From Bifidobacterium apousia (lineage in GTDB: Bacteria > Actinomycetota > Actinomycetes > Actinomycetales > Bifidobacteriaceae): a stretch of DNA of 64,000 bases. A model generated the notes under the pieces. The model was not told the origin of the DNA. It saw only the letters and a program-made list of their open reading frames with translations, and did not search any database. The stretch is from positions 1 through 64,000 of the forward strand of contig NZ_VMHK01000003.1 of assembly GCF_007559275.1 (NCBI RefSeq). The letters are read 5' to 3'. Below, piece after piece: positions 1-7,911 of the stretch. Each line of letters opens with the position of its first letter. The stretch's first letter is position 1. Position numbers and translations under genes: made by a program.

Positions 1-124
1 AACAAACCTCCCCAAAGGATTCAAACGCTTGGCTGACCCAGTCCCCCGCAACCATGGGCAGCGCATGAGCAAATCGTATCACGCACCGATGTGAGCGTCG
101 AATCCCCCGGCAATTCACCCAGGC

Positions 125-1000
125 TCAGCTGGCCGCCACGCCGCCCACTGCGGGCAGGGCGCCGACCATGAGCATGATGGCCACGAAGATGGCCAGGCCG
201 ATCCGGTAGATGACGAATCCCCGGTAGGAGAAGCGCGAGACGATCTTCAAAAAGGCGATGATGACGATGTATCCCAGCAGGAAGCTGACCACGGTGGCGC
301 AGATGGTGGCCCCCCAGCCGGGGAAGGCGGCGTCCGCGTTGATGTTTTTCAAGGATTTTACCGTCTCGAGGATGCCGGCGCCGAAGACGGCGGGGATAGC
401 CATGAGGAAGCTGACCCGGGTGGCGGACTCGCGGGTGTAGCCCAGGGCGCGACCGAAGGTCATGGTGCCGCCCGAGCGGGAGACGCCGGGGATCAGGGCC
501 AGCATCTGCCCGATGCCGAAGAGCAGGGCGTCGCGGGCGCTCATCTGCCGGATCTCCTTGTTCTGGCGGCCGTGGCGGTCGAAGTAGTCCAGCAGCAGGC
601 CGAAGACGATCAGCACCACCACGGTGATCCAGAGGTTGCGCAGCTTGGTCTCGATGATCTTCTGGAAGAGCAGTCCCGCCACCACGATGGGCAGGGTTCC
701 CAGAATGATGTACCAGCCCAGGGCCGCGTCATGGTCCTTGGAGCCCATCCGCTCACGCCAGGAGGAGCCGTCCTTGCCGGCCAGGCAGCGGAACCAGTGG
801 GTCAGTATGCGGGCAATGTCATGCCGGAAGTAGAGCAGGACCGCCAGCTCGGTGCCGAATTGGATGATGGCTGTGAAGGCCGCGCCCGGGTCCTGGCCCA
901 GCAGACCGCCCACGATGCGGATATGGGCGCTGGATGAGACGGGGAAATACTCCGTCAGGGCCTGCACCAGGCCGAACAGAATGGCTTCGAAGAAATTCAT
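125..1000 (-). CDS. uppP: Undecaprenyl-diphosphatase UppP (BacA family)
   Basis: Integral membrane phosphatase that converts undecaprenyl diphosphate to the monophosphate, recycling the lipid carrier of peptidoglycan synthesis; also linked to bacitracin tolerance. The 291-residue product has both family signatures: the N-terminal stretch QALTEYFPVSSSAH, with the glutamates and the SSSAH element, and PGVSRSGGT near residues 170-178. Several hydrophobic spans fit the usual polytopic fold. The ATG at 1000 is preceded by AGAGGGG at a suitable distance. It is transcribed away from the fructosamine-kinase-like gene. Length is typical for the family. Confidence 0.96.
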   Translation of the reverse strand: MNFFEAILFGLVQALTEYFPVSSSAHIRIVGGLLGQDPGAAFTAIIQFGTELAVLLYFRHDIARILTHWFRCLAGKDGSSWRERMGSKDHDAALGWYIILGTLPIVVAGLLFQKIIETKLRNLWITVVVLIVFGLLLDYFDRHGRQNKEIRQMSARDALLFGIGQMLALIPGVSRSGGTMTFGRALGYTRESATRVSFLMAIPAVFGAGILETVKSLKNINADAAFPGWGATICATVVSFLLGYIVIIAFLKIVSRFSYRGFVIYRIGLAIFVAIMLMVGALPAVGGVAAS

Positions 1001-1145
1001 GGACCCCTCTTGCTATGTCGGACAACAATGGCAAGCATAGCCACCGCGCGGGGCAGGCAGAGCCAAGGGCCGGGCATGTCTCGCAGAATGCCCACAATGG
1101 GTCTTGTCGGAATCGACGACTCGACGATTAGGGGTGTGGATCATC

Positions 1146-1958
1146 ATGGCCAAGACCTACAGAAAATCCAGGGGCGGGGCCCCGGCGGGATTCTTCGAGT
1201 GCGAGGGGCGCGGGCTGCAATGGCTGGGCCAGGCCCAGGCGCAGGGCGGTCCCCGGGTGGTGGACGTCTACGACTGGGGCCCGGACTACCTGGACATCGA
1301 GGAGGTGGCCTCCGCCTCCCCCACGCCTGGTGCGGCCTACCGTTTCGGCGCCCAGCTTGCCCACATGCATGATGCCGGGGCCGACCACTTCGGTTCCGCG
1401 CCCGAGGGCTACACGGGCACCTGCTACTTCGGACCCCTGCAGGATCCGCTGCCCATGGATGTGGGTGCCTGGGACGACCCGGCCACCTACTGGGCCAAGG
1501 GGCGGCTGGAGCCCATGGTGGGCATGGCCATGGATCGGCGCGCCCTGAACCGCGAGGACATGAAGATGACCGAAGAGGTGATCCAGGCCCTGCCGGAGCT
1601 GCTGGGCGCGGCTGCCAATGACAAGCCCGCCCGGGTCCACGGGGACCTGTGGAGCGGGAACGTCATGTGGACCAGGAACGACGGGAACACCCAGGCCGTC
1701 CTGATCGACCCTGCGGCCCATGGCGGCCACCGCGAGGAGGACCTGGCCATGCTGCAGCTGTTCGGCATCCCCTACCTGGGGCAGATTCTGGACGGCTACC
1801 AGAGCGTGCATCCCCTGGCGGCCGGCTACCAGAACCGGACCACGCTCTGGCAGCTCTACGCCATCGCCGGGCACTGCGCCTTCTTCGGCGGTGGCTATGT
1901 GAGCGAGTACCGGTCCATGTGCCGGTCGCTGCTGGGCGGACTCAGCCGACTCAGCTGA
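1146..1958 (+). CDS. Fructosamine kinase family protein
   Basis: Member of the fructosamine/ketosamine-3-kinase family (aminoglycoside-phosphotransferase fold), which phosphorylates sugar adducts on amines and so promotes protein deglycation. The catalytic loop reads HGDLWSGNV and the following DPAAHGGHREEDLAM matches the family metal-binding and C-terminal signature. I chose the ATG at 1146, which follows AGGGGTG, over an in-frame TTG at 1104 that has no ribosome-binding site; the product is then 270 residues, slightly short at the N terminus compared with relatives. The 3' end overlaps the convergent dnaJ by 8 bases. The true substrate is unknown. Confidence 0.85.
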   Translation: MAKTYRKSRGGAPAGFFECEGRGLQWLGQAQAQGGPRVVDVYDWGPDYLDIEEVASASPTPGAAYRFGAQLAHMHDAGADHFGSAPEGYTGTCYFGPLQDPLPMDVGAWDDPATYWAKGRLEPMVGMAMDRRALNREDMKMTEEVIQALPELLGAAANDKPARVHGDLWSGNVMWTRNDGNTQAVLIDPAAHGGHREEDLAMLQLFGIPYLGQILDGYQSVHPLAAGYQNRTTLWQLYAIAGHCAFFGGGYVSEYRSMCRSLLGGLSRLS

Positions 1959-3087
1959 AGATGTCCTTGAGCTTGCCGAAGATCCCCTTGCGGCCCCCGA
2001 CTCCGGCAGGCTTGGCGCTCTGCGGGACCTGCCTGGCTTCGGAGTCGTGGCTGTTGGCGAAGTCTTCAATCAGGCGGCGCTGATCGTCGTCCAGCTTGGT
2101 AGGGATCTGGACCAGCACGTGGACGATGATGTCGCCGCGCTCCTCCCGGTTGCCGAGCCTGGTTACTCCAAGGCCCTTGATGGTGATCTCCTGGTCGGGC
2201 TGGCAGCCGGCGGGGATATCCACCTGGCGCTGGCCGTCGAAGGTCTCCAGGTCAACCTGGTGGCCCAGCACGGCCCAGGTCATGGGCACGGCGATCCAGC
2301 AGTGCAGGTCCTGGCCGCTGCGGGTGTAGTGCTTGTCGGGCTTGATGGTGATGTCTATGTACAGGTCGCCGGCGGCACCGCCGCCCTCGCCCACCTCGCC
2401 CTGGGAGGCCAGCCGCAGCCGGGAGCCGTCAGCCACGCCTGCGGGCACGTTGACGCCCACCTCGCGCCGGGTGCGCACACGGCCGTGGCCGTTGCAGACC
2501 GGGCAGGGGTGCTCGATGATGGTGCCGTGGCCCTCGCACCGCTCGCAGGGTGCCTGGCTCATCATCTGCCCCAGCAGGGTCCGCACCACCTTCTGGGCGT
2601 AGCCCTTGCCGTTGCAGACCGGGCAGGTCACCGGGGAGGTCCCCTTCTGGGCCCCCGAGCCGCCGCACTCCTGGCAGAGGCCGTAGGTGCTGATGGGGGC
2701 GCGTACCACGCCGCCGAAGATGGCGGTCTTCATGTCCACGGAGACCTGGGCCAGGGCGTCCCGGCCGGGCTGGGTGCGCGGAATGGGCCCCTGGGCGGCG
2801 CCCCCGAAGCCGCCGCCGAAGAACTGGTTGAAGACGTCGCCCATATCGAAGGGGCTGCCTCCCTGGGAGGCCTGCGGGTCGTTGGGGTCTACGCCCGCGT
2901 CGTACATGCGCCGCTTCTCGGGGTCGGAGAGCACCTCGTAGGCGCTGTTGACCTCCTTGAACTTGTCCTCGTATTCAGGCCCGGCGATGTCCGGGTGGTA
3001 CTTGCGGCTCATCTTGCGATAGGCACGCTTGATGTCCTGATCGCTCGCGCCGCGCTCGACTCCCAAAACCTCGTAGTAATCTGCCAC
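1951..3087 (-). CDS. dnaJ: Chaperone DnaJ
   Basis: Hsp40 co-chaperone that delivers unfolded proteins to DnaK and stimulates its ATPase. The 378-residue protein has the domains in order: a J domain with the HPD motif (KYHPD near residue 32), a Gly/Phe-rich linker, four zinc-binding CxxCxGxG repeats (CQECGGSG, CPVCNGKG, CERCEGHG, CPVCNGHG) and two C-terminal substrate-binding barrels. The start is GTG at 3087, preceded by AAAAGGATG. It lies 84 bases downstream of hrcA on the same strand, so it is probably co-transcribed and controlled by HrcA through the CIRCE site. This is the hrcA-linked copy; actinobacteria usually carry another dnaJ beside dnaK, not seen here. Confidence 0.97.
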   Translation of the reverse strand: MADYYEVLGVERGASDQDIKRAYRKMSRKYHPDIAGPEYEDKFKEVNSAYEVLSDPEKRRMYDAGVDPNDPQASQGGSPFDMGDVFNQFFGGGFGGAAQGPIPRTQPGRDALAQVSVDMKTAIFGGVVRAPISTYGLCQECGGSGAQKGTSPVTCPVCNGKGYAQKVVRTLLGQMMSQAPCERCEGHGTIIEHPCPVCNGHGRVRTRREVGVNVPAGVADGSRLRLASQGEVGEGGGAAGDLYIDITIKPDKHYTRSGQDLHCWIAVPMTWAVLGHQVDLETFDGQRQVDIPAGCQPDQEITIKGLGVTRLGNREERGDIIVHVLVQIPTKLDDDQRRLIEDFANSHDSEARQVPQSAKPAGVGGRKGIFGKLKDIFS

Positions 3088-3171
3088 CGATCATCCTTTT
3101 CGTTTGATGCCCTCTCGACCCATAGTTGCATGGGCCCACGATACCTATGACTTATGCGTTTGCCTTGACGG

Positions 3172-4263
3172 TCACGGCTCCCCGTCGCCGGCCAGGAAAC
3201 CGGTCAAATACGAGGCGACGGCACGAACCGCGCTCATGGTAGCCGGATAGTCCATGTGGGTCGGGCCGATGGAGCCTACGAAGGCCACGGGCTCGTCGGC
3301 TTCGGAGCCGTCGGTCTGCCTGGACCGGGCATGCCCGTATCCGCTGGTCACCACCGAGGCGTGGGCCAGCTCCGGGGTCCGGGTCTCGGTGCCGATGGCC
3401 ACGCTAACCCCGTTGCTTTCACGTGAGAGCTCACTCTGGGCCCGCATGAGCCGCATGAGCACCACCTGTTCCTCCAGGGCGTCCAGCAGCGAGCCCAGGT
3501 CCCCCAGGGAGACGGCCTGGCTGTGGGTCAGCTGGGAGGTGCCGGCCATGTAGAGGCCGCTGGTCTGTTCCCGGGTGGCCATCTCGTCGAAGACCGTGGC
3601 CACCAGGCGCAGCATGGACTTGTCTCGGCCCTCGGTGAGGGAGTCGGCCAGCATGCGGCAGCGGTCGGCGGCGCGGTCCAGGGGCAGGTCCTGGCACTGT
3701 CGGTTGATCTTGTCGGACAGATCCGCCAGGGCGTTCGGGTCCTCCTGCAGGGGCCCGTGCAGGGTGCGCTGGACCACCCGGCCGGTGTCGGTGATGACCA
3801 CCATAAGCACGGTCCCCCGGCTCAGTCCTATAAGCTCGGCCCGGCGCAGGTTCGAGCTGGCCAGGGAGGGCGAGGCCACCACGGCGATCTGCCCGGTGAT
3901 CTGGGCCAGAAGCCGGGCGGCGTGCTGCAGGGTGTCCTCCAGGTTGACCGACCCGGACAGGAAGGCATTGATCCCCCGGCGCTGCGCGGCGGACAGGGGC
4001 ACGATGGTGGCCAGCCTGTCGACGAAGTAGCGGTAGCCCTTCTGAGTGGGGATGCGGCCGGCCGAGGTGTGGGGCTGGACCAGGTAGCCCTCGCTCTCCA
4101 GGGCCGCCATGTCGTTGCGCACGGTGGCGGAGCTGACTCCAAGCTGATGATTTCTGGTGAGCGAACCTGACCCTACCGGCTCGCGAGAACGAATATAGTC
4201 CTCGACGACCGCGCGCAGCACCAGCATGCGTCTGGTATTAGGCAATGTCGCTCCTTCCGTCAT
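3172..4263 (-). CDS. hrcA: Heat-inducible transcription repressor HrcA
   Basis: Repressor of class I heat-shock genes that binds the CIRCE operator and is kept active by GroE chaperones. The product is about 363 residues from the ATG at 4263: an N-terminal winged helix (TRRMLVLRAVVEDYIRSREP, then SSATVRNDMAALE and the YLVQPHTSAGRIPT wing) followed by the GAF-like dimerisation region. The reading frame stays open far upstream to 4554, but that extension would cross the CIRCE element and promoter and has no HrcA similarity, so I reject it. There is no ribosome-binding site before the ATG, and the -10 box lies only about 8 bases away, which suggests a leaderless transcript. Confidence 0.95.
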   Translation of the reverse strand: MTEGATLPNTRRMLVLRAVVEDYIRSREPVGSGSLTRNHQLGVSSATVRNDMAALESEGYLVQPHTSAGRIPTQKGYRYFVDRLATIVPLSAAQRRGINAFLSGSVNLEDTLQHAARLLAQITGQIAVVASPSLASSNLRRAELIGLSRGTVLMVVITDTGRVVQRTLHGPLQEDPNALADLSDKINRQCQDLPLDRAADRCRMLADSLTEGRDKSMLRLVATVFDEMATREQTSGLYMAGTSQLTHSQAVSLGDLGSLLDALEEQVVLMRLMRAQSELSRESNGVSVAIGTETRTPELAHASVVTSGYGHARSRQTDGSEADEPVAFVGSIGPTHMDYPATMSAVRAVASYLTGFLAGDGEP

Positions 4264-4270
4264 GGTTTCA

Positions 4271-4300
4271 TTATTAGCACTCGGGCCATGAGAGTGCCAA
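4271..4300 (-). promoter_or_regulatory. Predicted hrcA-dnaJ promoter
   Basis: On the minus strand TTGGCA (plus 4295-4300) and TAATAA (plus 4271-4276) are separated by 18 bases. The CIRCE element fills the spacer and overlaps both hexamers, so bound HrcA would block RNA polymerase. Predicted transcription start falls at or next to the A of the hrcA ATG. Confidence 0.65.
4274..4300. promoter_or_regulatory. CIRCE operator (HrcA binding site)
   Basis: Inverted repeat TTAGCACTC - 9 bases - GAGTGCCAA. It matches the CIRCE consensus TTAGCACTC-N9-GAGTGCTAA with one mismatch in the right arm. It lies 10 bases before the hrcA start codon and implies autoregulation of hrcA-dnaJ. Confidence 0.95.
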
Positions 4301-4376
4301 AATGTCGCGCGAAGAGCCGAATTGTGTCGTCTCAAACCGATACGATGGAAGCGCAATGTGAAGGTAATCGAACATT

Positions 4377-4392
4377 TTCGACACAAGTCGAA
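4377..4392. promoter_or_regulatory. Inverted repeat upstream of tkt, candidate operator
   Basis: TTCGAC-ACAA-GTCGAA is a perfect 6-4-6 inverted repeat ending 37 bases before the tkt ATG. Overlapping it, TCGAACAT occurs twice exactly 20 bases apart (4368 and 4388). The geometry suits a dimeric regulator or a small leader-RNA hairpin. No known consensus was recognised. Confidence 0.4.
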
Positions 4393-4429
4393 CATGGAGA
4401 CCTCTAGATTGGAAGGAAAGCAGCACCAT

Positions 4430-6532
4430 ATGGCAGATTTCACATGGTCCGAACTCGATGAGCGGGCTGTCAAGATGGCCAAGGTCCTCTCGGCCGACGC
4501 GGTCGAGAAGGCCGGAAGCGGCCACCCCGGCTCCCCTATTTCGCTGGCGCCCATCGCTTACGCGCTCTACCAGCACTTCATCCGTCACGACCCCAACGAC
4601 CCCGACTGGGTTGGGCGTGATCGGTTCATTCTTTCCGGCGGCCACGCCTCGCTGACCCAGTACGTGCAGCTCTACTTCTCCGGGTACGGACTGACCCTGG
4701 ATGATCTGAAGCGTTTCCGCACCGCCGGCACCAGGACCCCCGGCCACCCCGAGTACGGCCTGACCCCCGGCATCGAGATGACCACCGGCCCGCTGGGCCA
4801 GGGTCTGGCCTCGGCCGTGGGCTTCGCCTATGGTCAGCGCTACGAGCGCGGTCTGCTGGATCCGGATGCACCCGAGGGGCAGTCCCCCTTCGACCATAAG
4901 ATCTGGGTCATCTGCGGCGAGGGCGACGTCGAGGAGGGCGTCTCCTCCGAGGCCAGCTCCCTGGCCGGCGACCAGCGCCTGGGCAACCTGACCGTCATCT
5001 TCGATGCCAACCACATCCAGATCGAGGGCGACACCCGCATCGCCCTGGGCGAGGACATCCTCAAGCGCTACCAGGCCTACGGCTGGTACACCGACGAGTT
5101 CAGCTTCATCCAGCCCGACGGCTCCTACAAGGAGGACGTCGAGGGCCTGGCTGCCGTCCTGGAGAAGGCCGAGCAGGTCACCGACCGGCCCAAGTTCATC
5201 AAGGTGGACACCCTGATGGCCTGGCCCACCCCCGGCAAGACCAACGATCCTTCAGCCCACGGCTCAGCCCTGGGCGCCGAGGCCGTCGCCGGCCTGAAGA
5301 AGACCCTGGGCTACGACCCTGAGCAGAGCTTCCAGATCGACGAGGAGGCCCTGGCCCACGCCCGCGAGGTCGCCCAGCGCGGCCTGGCCGCCCACAAGGA
5401 CTGGGACGAGAAGTACCAGGCCTGGCGCAAGGCCAACCCCGACAAGGCCGACCTCTACGACCGCATCCATGCCGGCAAGCTGCCCGAGGGCTTCGACAAG
5501 GCCCTGGACGACCTGGAGGCTGGCTTCGAGCCCGGCTCCAAGGTGGCCACCCGCAAGGCCTCCGGCGCAGTCATCAACGCCCTGGCCCCCATCATGCCCG
5601 AGCTCTGGGGTGGATCCGCCGATCTGGGCGGCTCCAACAACACCAACATCAACGGTGCCGTCTCCTTCGCCCCCGAGGCCGACAAGACCGTCCAGTGGCC
5701 CAAGGCCAGCAAGTACGGCCGCCAGCTGCACTTCGGCGTGCGTGAGTTCGGCATGGGCGCCATCACCAACGGCATCCTGCTGGGTTCGGACACCAGGCCC
5801 TACAACGGGACCTTCTTCCAGTTCAGCGACTATGAGCGCCCCTCGGTGCGCCTGGCCGCCCTGATGGACATCCCCAACCTGTATGTCTGGACCCACGACT
5901 CCGTGGCCCTGGGCGAGGATGGCCCCACCCACCAGCCCATCGAGCACCTGACCGCCATGCGCGCCATCCCCCAGATGGAGGTTGTGCGCCCGGCCGATCA
6001 GTACGAGACCGCTGAGGCCTACCGCGCCTTCTTCGAGAAGGACAACACCCACCCCACGGCCATGATCCTGACCAGGCAGGGCGTGCCCACCCTGGAGGAG
6101 ACCAAGGCCAAGGCCCGCGAAGGCGTGCGCAAGGGCGCCTACGTGCTGGTCGACACCGAGGGCCAGCCTGATGTGCTCATCATGGCCACCGGCTCCGAGG
6201 TGCAGCACGCTGTGGTCGCCTCCAAGACCCTGGCTGAGCAGGGCGTCAAGGCCCGCGTCATCTCCGTGCCCTCGCTGGAGTGGTTCGAGGAGCAGGACGA
6301 CGAGTACAAGGAAGCCGTTCTGCCCGCCTCCGTCAAGGCCCGCGTCTCCGTCGAGGCCGGACTGGCCACGCCCTGGTACAAGTACCTGGGCAGCTATGGC
6401 AAGCCCGTCTCCATCGAGCAGTTCGGCCTGCAGGGCAGCGGCGACGAGAACATGCGCGACCTGGGCATCACCGCCGATCATGTGGTCGAAGCAGCACAGG
6501 CCTCCCTGGAGGAAGTCCGTCGGGCCCGCTGA
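4430..6532 (+). CDS. tkt: Transketolase
   Basis: Thiamine-diphosphate enzyme that moves two-carbon units between pentose and hexose phosphates; in bifidobacteria it works with transaldolase and phosphoketolase in the fructose-6-phosphate shunt. The 700-residue protein has the N-terminal GHPGSP motif (31-36), the diphosphate/Mg-binding GEGDVEEG (163-170), the pyrimidine-domain DSVALGEDGPTHQP loop and the C-terminal transketolase domain. The start at 4430 follows GGAAGGAAAG at 4411-4420; the frame is open to 4322 but that extension looks non-coding. It is divergent from hrcA and upstream of tal, separated from it by a hairpin. Confidence 0.97.
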   Translation: MADFTWSELDERAVKMAKVLSADAVEKAGSGHPGSPISLAPIAYALYQHFIRHDPNDPDWVGRDRFILSGGHASLTQYVQLYFSGYGLTLDDLKRFRTAGTRTPGHPEYGLTPGIEMTTGPLGQGLASAVGFAYGQRYERGLLDPDAPEGQSPFDHKIWVICGEGDVEEGVSSEASSLAGDQRLGNLTVIFDANHIQIEGDTRIALGEDILKRYQAYGWYTDEFSFIQPDGSYKEDVEGLAAVLEKAEQVTDRPKFIKVDTLMAWPTPGKTNDPSAHGSALGAEAVAGLKKTLGYDPEQSFQIDEEALAHAREVAQRGLAAHKDWDEKYQAWRKANPDKADLYDRIHAGKLPEGFDKALDDLEAGFEPGSKVATRKASGAVINALAPIMPELWGGSADLGGSNNTNINGAVSFAPEADKTVQWPKASKYGRQLHFGVREFGMGAITNGILLGSDTRPYNGTFFQFSDYERPSVRLAALMDIPNLYVWTHDSVALGEDGPTHQPIEHLTAMRAIPQMEVVRPADQYETAEAYRAFFEKDNTHPTAMILTRQGVPTLEETKAKAREGVRKGAYVLVDTEGQPDVLIMATGSEVQHAVVASKTLAEQGVKARVISVPSLEWFEEQDDEYKEAVLPASVKARVSVEAGLATPWYKYLGSYGKPVSIEQFGLQGSGDENMRDLGITADHVVEAAQASLEEVRRAR

Positions 6533-6552
6533 ACCCGGCATCGTGATCAATC

Positions 6553-6578
6553 GGGGGCCGTCCGCGACGCCGGCCCCC
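6553..6578 (+). terminator. Hairpin after tkt
   Basis: GGGGGCCG / CGGCCCCC form an 8-bp G+C stem with a 10-base loop, 20 bases after the tkt stop. No U tract follows, so it may attenuate rather than fully terminate between tkt and tal. Confidence 0.5.
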
Positions 6579-6687
6579 TCCCCTGCAGGCACGCCCGAAA
6601 CGCGGGTCTGCGGGAATACAGCAACAGACTTCCCGGTAGTGCATAGTGAATGTGATTCCATCGGGAACCCAAATAAGGAGTGACAAG

Positions 6688-7797
6688 ATGGCAGAAAATG
6701 CAAACACCCAGCGCACCAGTGATTCAGGTGTCTCGATCTGGTTGGACGATCTGAGCCGCACCCGCATCGAGTCGGGCAATCTGCAGCAGCTCATCGCTGA
6801 GCGCAATGTGGTGGGCGTGACCACCAACCCCTCGATTTTCCAGAAGGCCCTGAGCCAGGTGGGTCCCTATGACGAACAGCTCAAGCAGCTGGGCCGCATC
6901 CCCGTCGAGGAGGCCGTCCGCGAGCTGACCACCACCGACGTGCGCAACGCCACCGACATCTTCCGCGAGGTCGCCGAGAAGACCGACTACGTGGATGGAC
7001 GCGTCTCCATCGAGGTTGATCCTCGTCTGGCCCACAACACCGAAGAGACCGAGAAGCAGGCCGAAGAGCTTTGGAACAAGGTTGACCGTTCCAACGCCAT
7101 GATCAAGATCCCCGCCACCCTGGAGGGCCTGCCTGCCATCACCGCCACCCTGGCCAAGGGCATCTCGGTCAACGTGACCCTGATCTTCTCCCTGGAGCGC
7201 TACAAGCAGGTCATCGACGCCTTCATCGAGGGCATGGTCCAGGCCGACAAGAACGGCCATGACCTGAAGCACATGGGCTCGGTCGCCTCCTTCTTCGTCT
7301 CCCGCGTGGACACCGCGGTCGACAAGCTGCTGGAGGCCAACGGCTCTGACGAGGCCAAGTCCCTGGAGGGCAAGGCCGCTGTGGCCAACGCCCGCCTGGC
7401 CTACGAGCTCTTCGAGAAGGCCTTCGACAGCGATCCCCGCTGGGCCGACCTGGAAGCCAAGGGCGCCAAGCGTCAGCGTCCGCTCTGGGCCTCCACCGGC
7501 ACCAAGAACGCCGCCTACTCCGACTGCAAGTACGTGGACGAGCTGGTGGCCCCTGACGTGGTCAACACCATGCCTGAGAAGACCCTGAACGCTCTGGCCG
7601 ACCACGGCAACGGCGCTCCCTCGGTCAAGGGCACCTACGAGGAGAGCCACCAGGTGATGCAGAAGCTGGCTGACCTGGGCATCAGCATCAAGGACGTGAC
7701 CGACAAGCTGGAGGCCGATGGCGTCGCCGCCTTCATCGACTCCTGGGATTCGGTCCTCTCGGACGTGCAGAAGGGCATCGACCGCGTCAACGGCTGA
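6688..7797 (+). CDS. tal: Transaldolase
   Basis: Transfers a dihydroxyacetone unit from sedoheptulose-7-phosphate to glyceraldehyde-3-phosphate; second enzyme of the carbon rearrangement that feeds phosphoketolase in bifidobacteria. The 369-residue product has the N-terminal GVTTNPSIF signature (43-51) and the Schiff-base lysine in AMIKIPAT (Lys140), the arrangement of the longer actinobacterial transaldolases. The ATG at 6688 follows AAGGAG at 6675-6680; an in-frame start at 6646 lacks a ribosome-binding site. It follows tkt by 155 bases on the same strand. Confidence 0.97.
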   Translation: MAENANTQRTSDSGVSIWLDDLSRTRIESGNLQQLIAERNVVGVTTNPSIFQKALSQVGPYDEQLKQLGRIPVEEAVRELTTTDVRNATDIFREVAEKTDYVDGRVSIEVDPRLAHNTEETEKQAEELWNKVDRSNAMIKIPATLEGLPAITATLAKGISVNVTLIFSLERYKQVIDAFIEGMVQADKNGHDLKHMGSVASFFVSRVDTAVDKLLEANGSDEAKSLEGKAAVANARLAYELFEKAFDSDPRWADLEAKGAKRQRPLWASTGTKNAAYSDCKYVDELVAPDVVNTMPEKTLNALADHGNGAPSVKGTYEESHQVMQKLADLGISIKDVTDKLEADGVAAFIDSWDSVLSDVQKGIDRVNG

Positions 7798-7840
7798 GCG
7801 CCTGATGACAGTCGCTGACTGACAGTCGCAGCTATTAAAA

Positions 7841-7878
7841 ATTGTGCCCCGTCCGATTTGAACCGGACGGGGCACAAT
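7841..7878. terminator. Perfect 15-bp hairpin between tal and hemH
   Basis: The arms at 7841-7855 and 7864-7878 are exact complements around an 8-base loop. The A run at 7836-7841 becomes a U tract on the minus strand, so it is a strong intrinsic terminator for the hem operon. It probably also stops tal transcription from the other side, although no T run follows on the plus strand. Confidence 0.85.
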
Positions 7879-7911
7879 TGATATCAGTTACTCGTTGATA
7901 TCGGTTACTCG
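7878..7911. repeat. Tandem 17-bp duplication covering the hemH stop codon
   Basis: Two adjacent 17-base units (7878-7894 and 7895-7911) differ at one base: TTGATATC followed by A or G and then GTTACTCG. The right unit contains the hemH stop and last codon; the left unit repeats a potential stop in the 3' untranslated region. Confidence 0.9.

Noticed and set aside
1128..2069. Long open frame antisense to the fructosamine-kinase-like gene
   Set aside because: It shadows a gene with clear catalytic motifs, is rich in Gly, His, Arg and Pro, has no family resemblance and runs into dnaJ; typical high-G+C antisense frame.
4368..4381. TCGAACATTTTCGA as a LexA box before tkt
   Set aside because: Spacing between the arms is 2 bases instead of 4, and the right arm is not GTTCGA; unlike the uvrA site it does not meet the consensus.
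4264..4554. N-terminal extension of HrcA
   Set aside because: The frame stays open only because of high G+C; it would cross the CIRCE element and promoter and the divergent tkt start region and shows no HrcA similarity.
5264..6703. 479-codon frame antisense to tkt
   Set aside because: Gly-, Leu- and Val-rich reverse reading of a well-conserved enzyme; no recognisable domain or ribosome-binding site.
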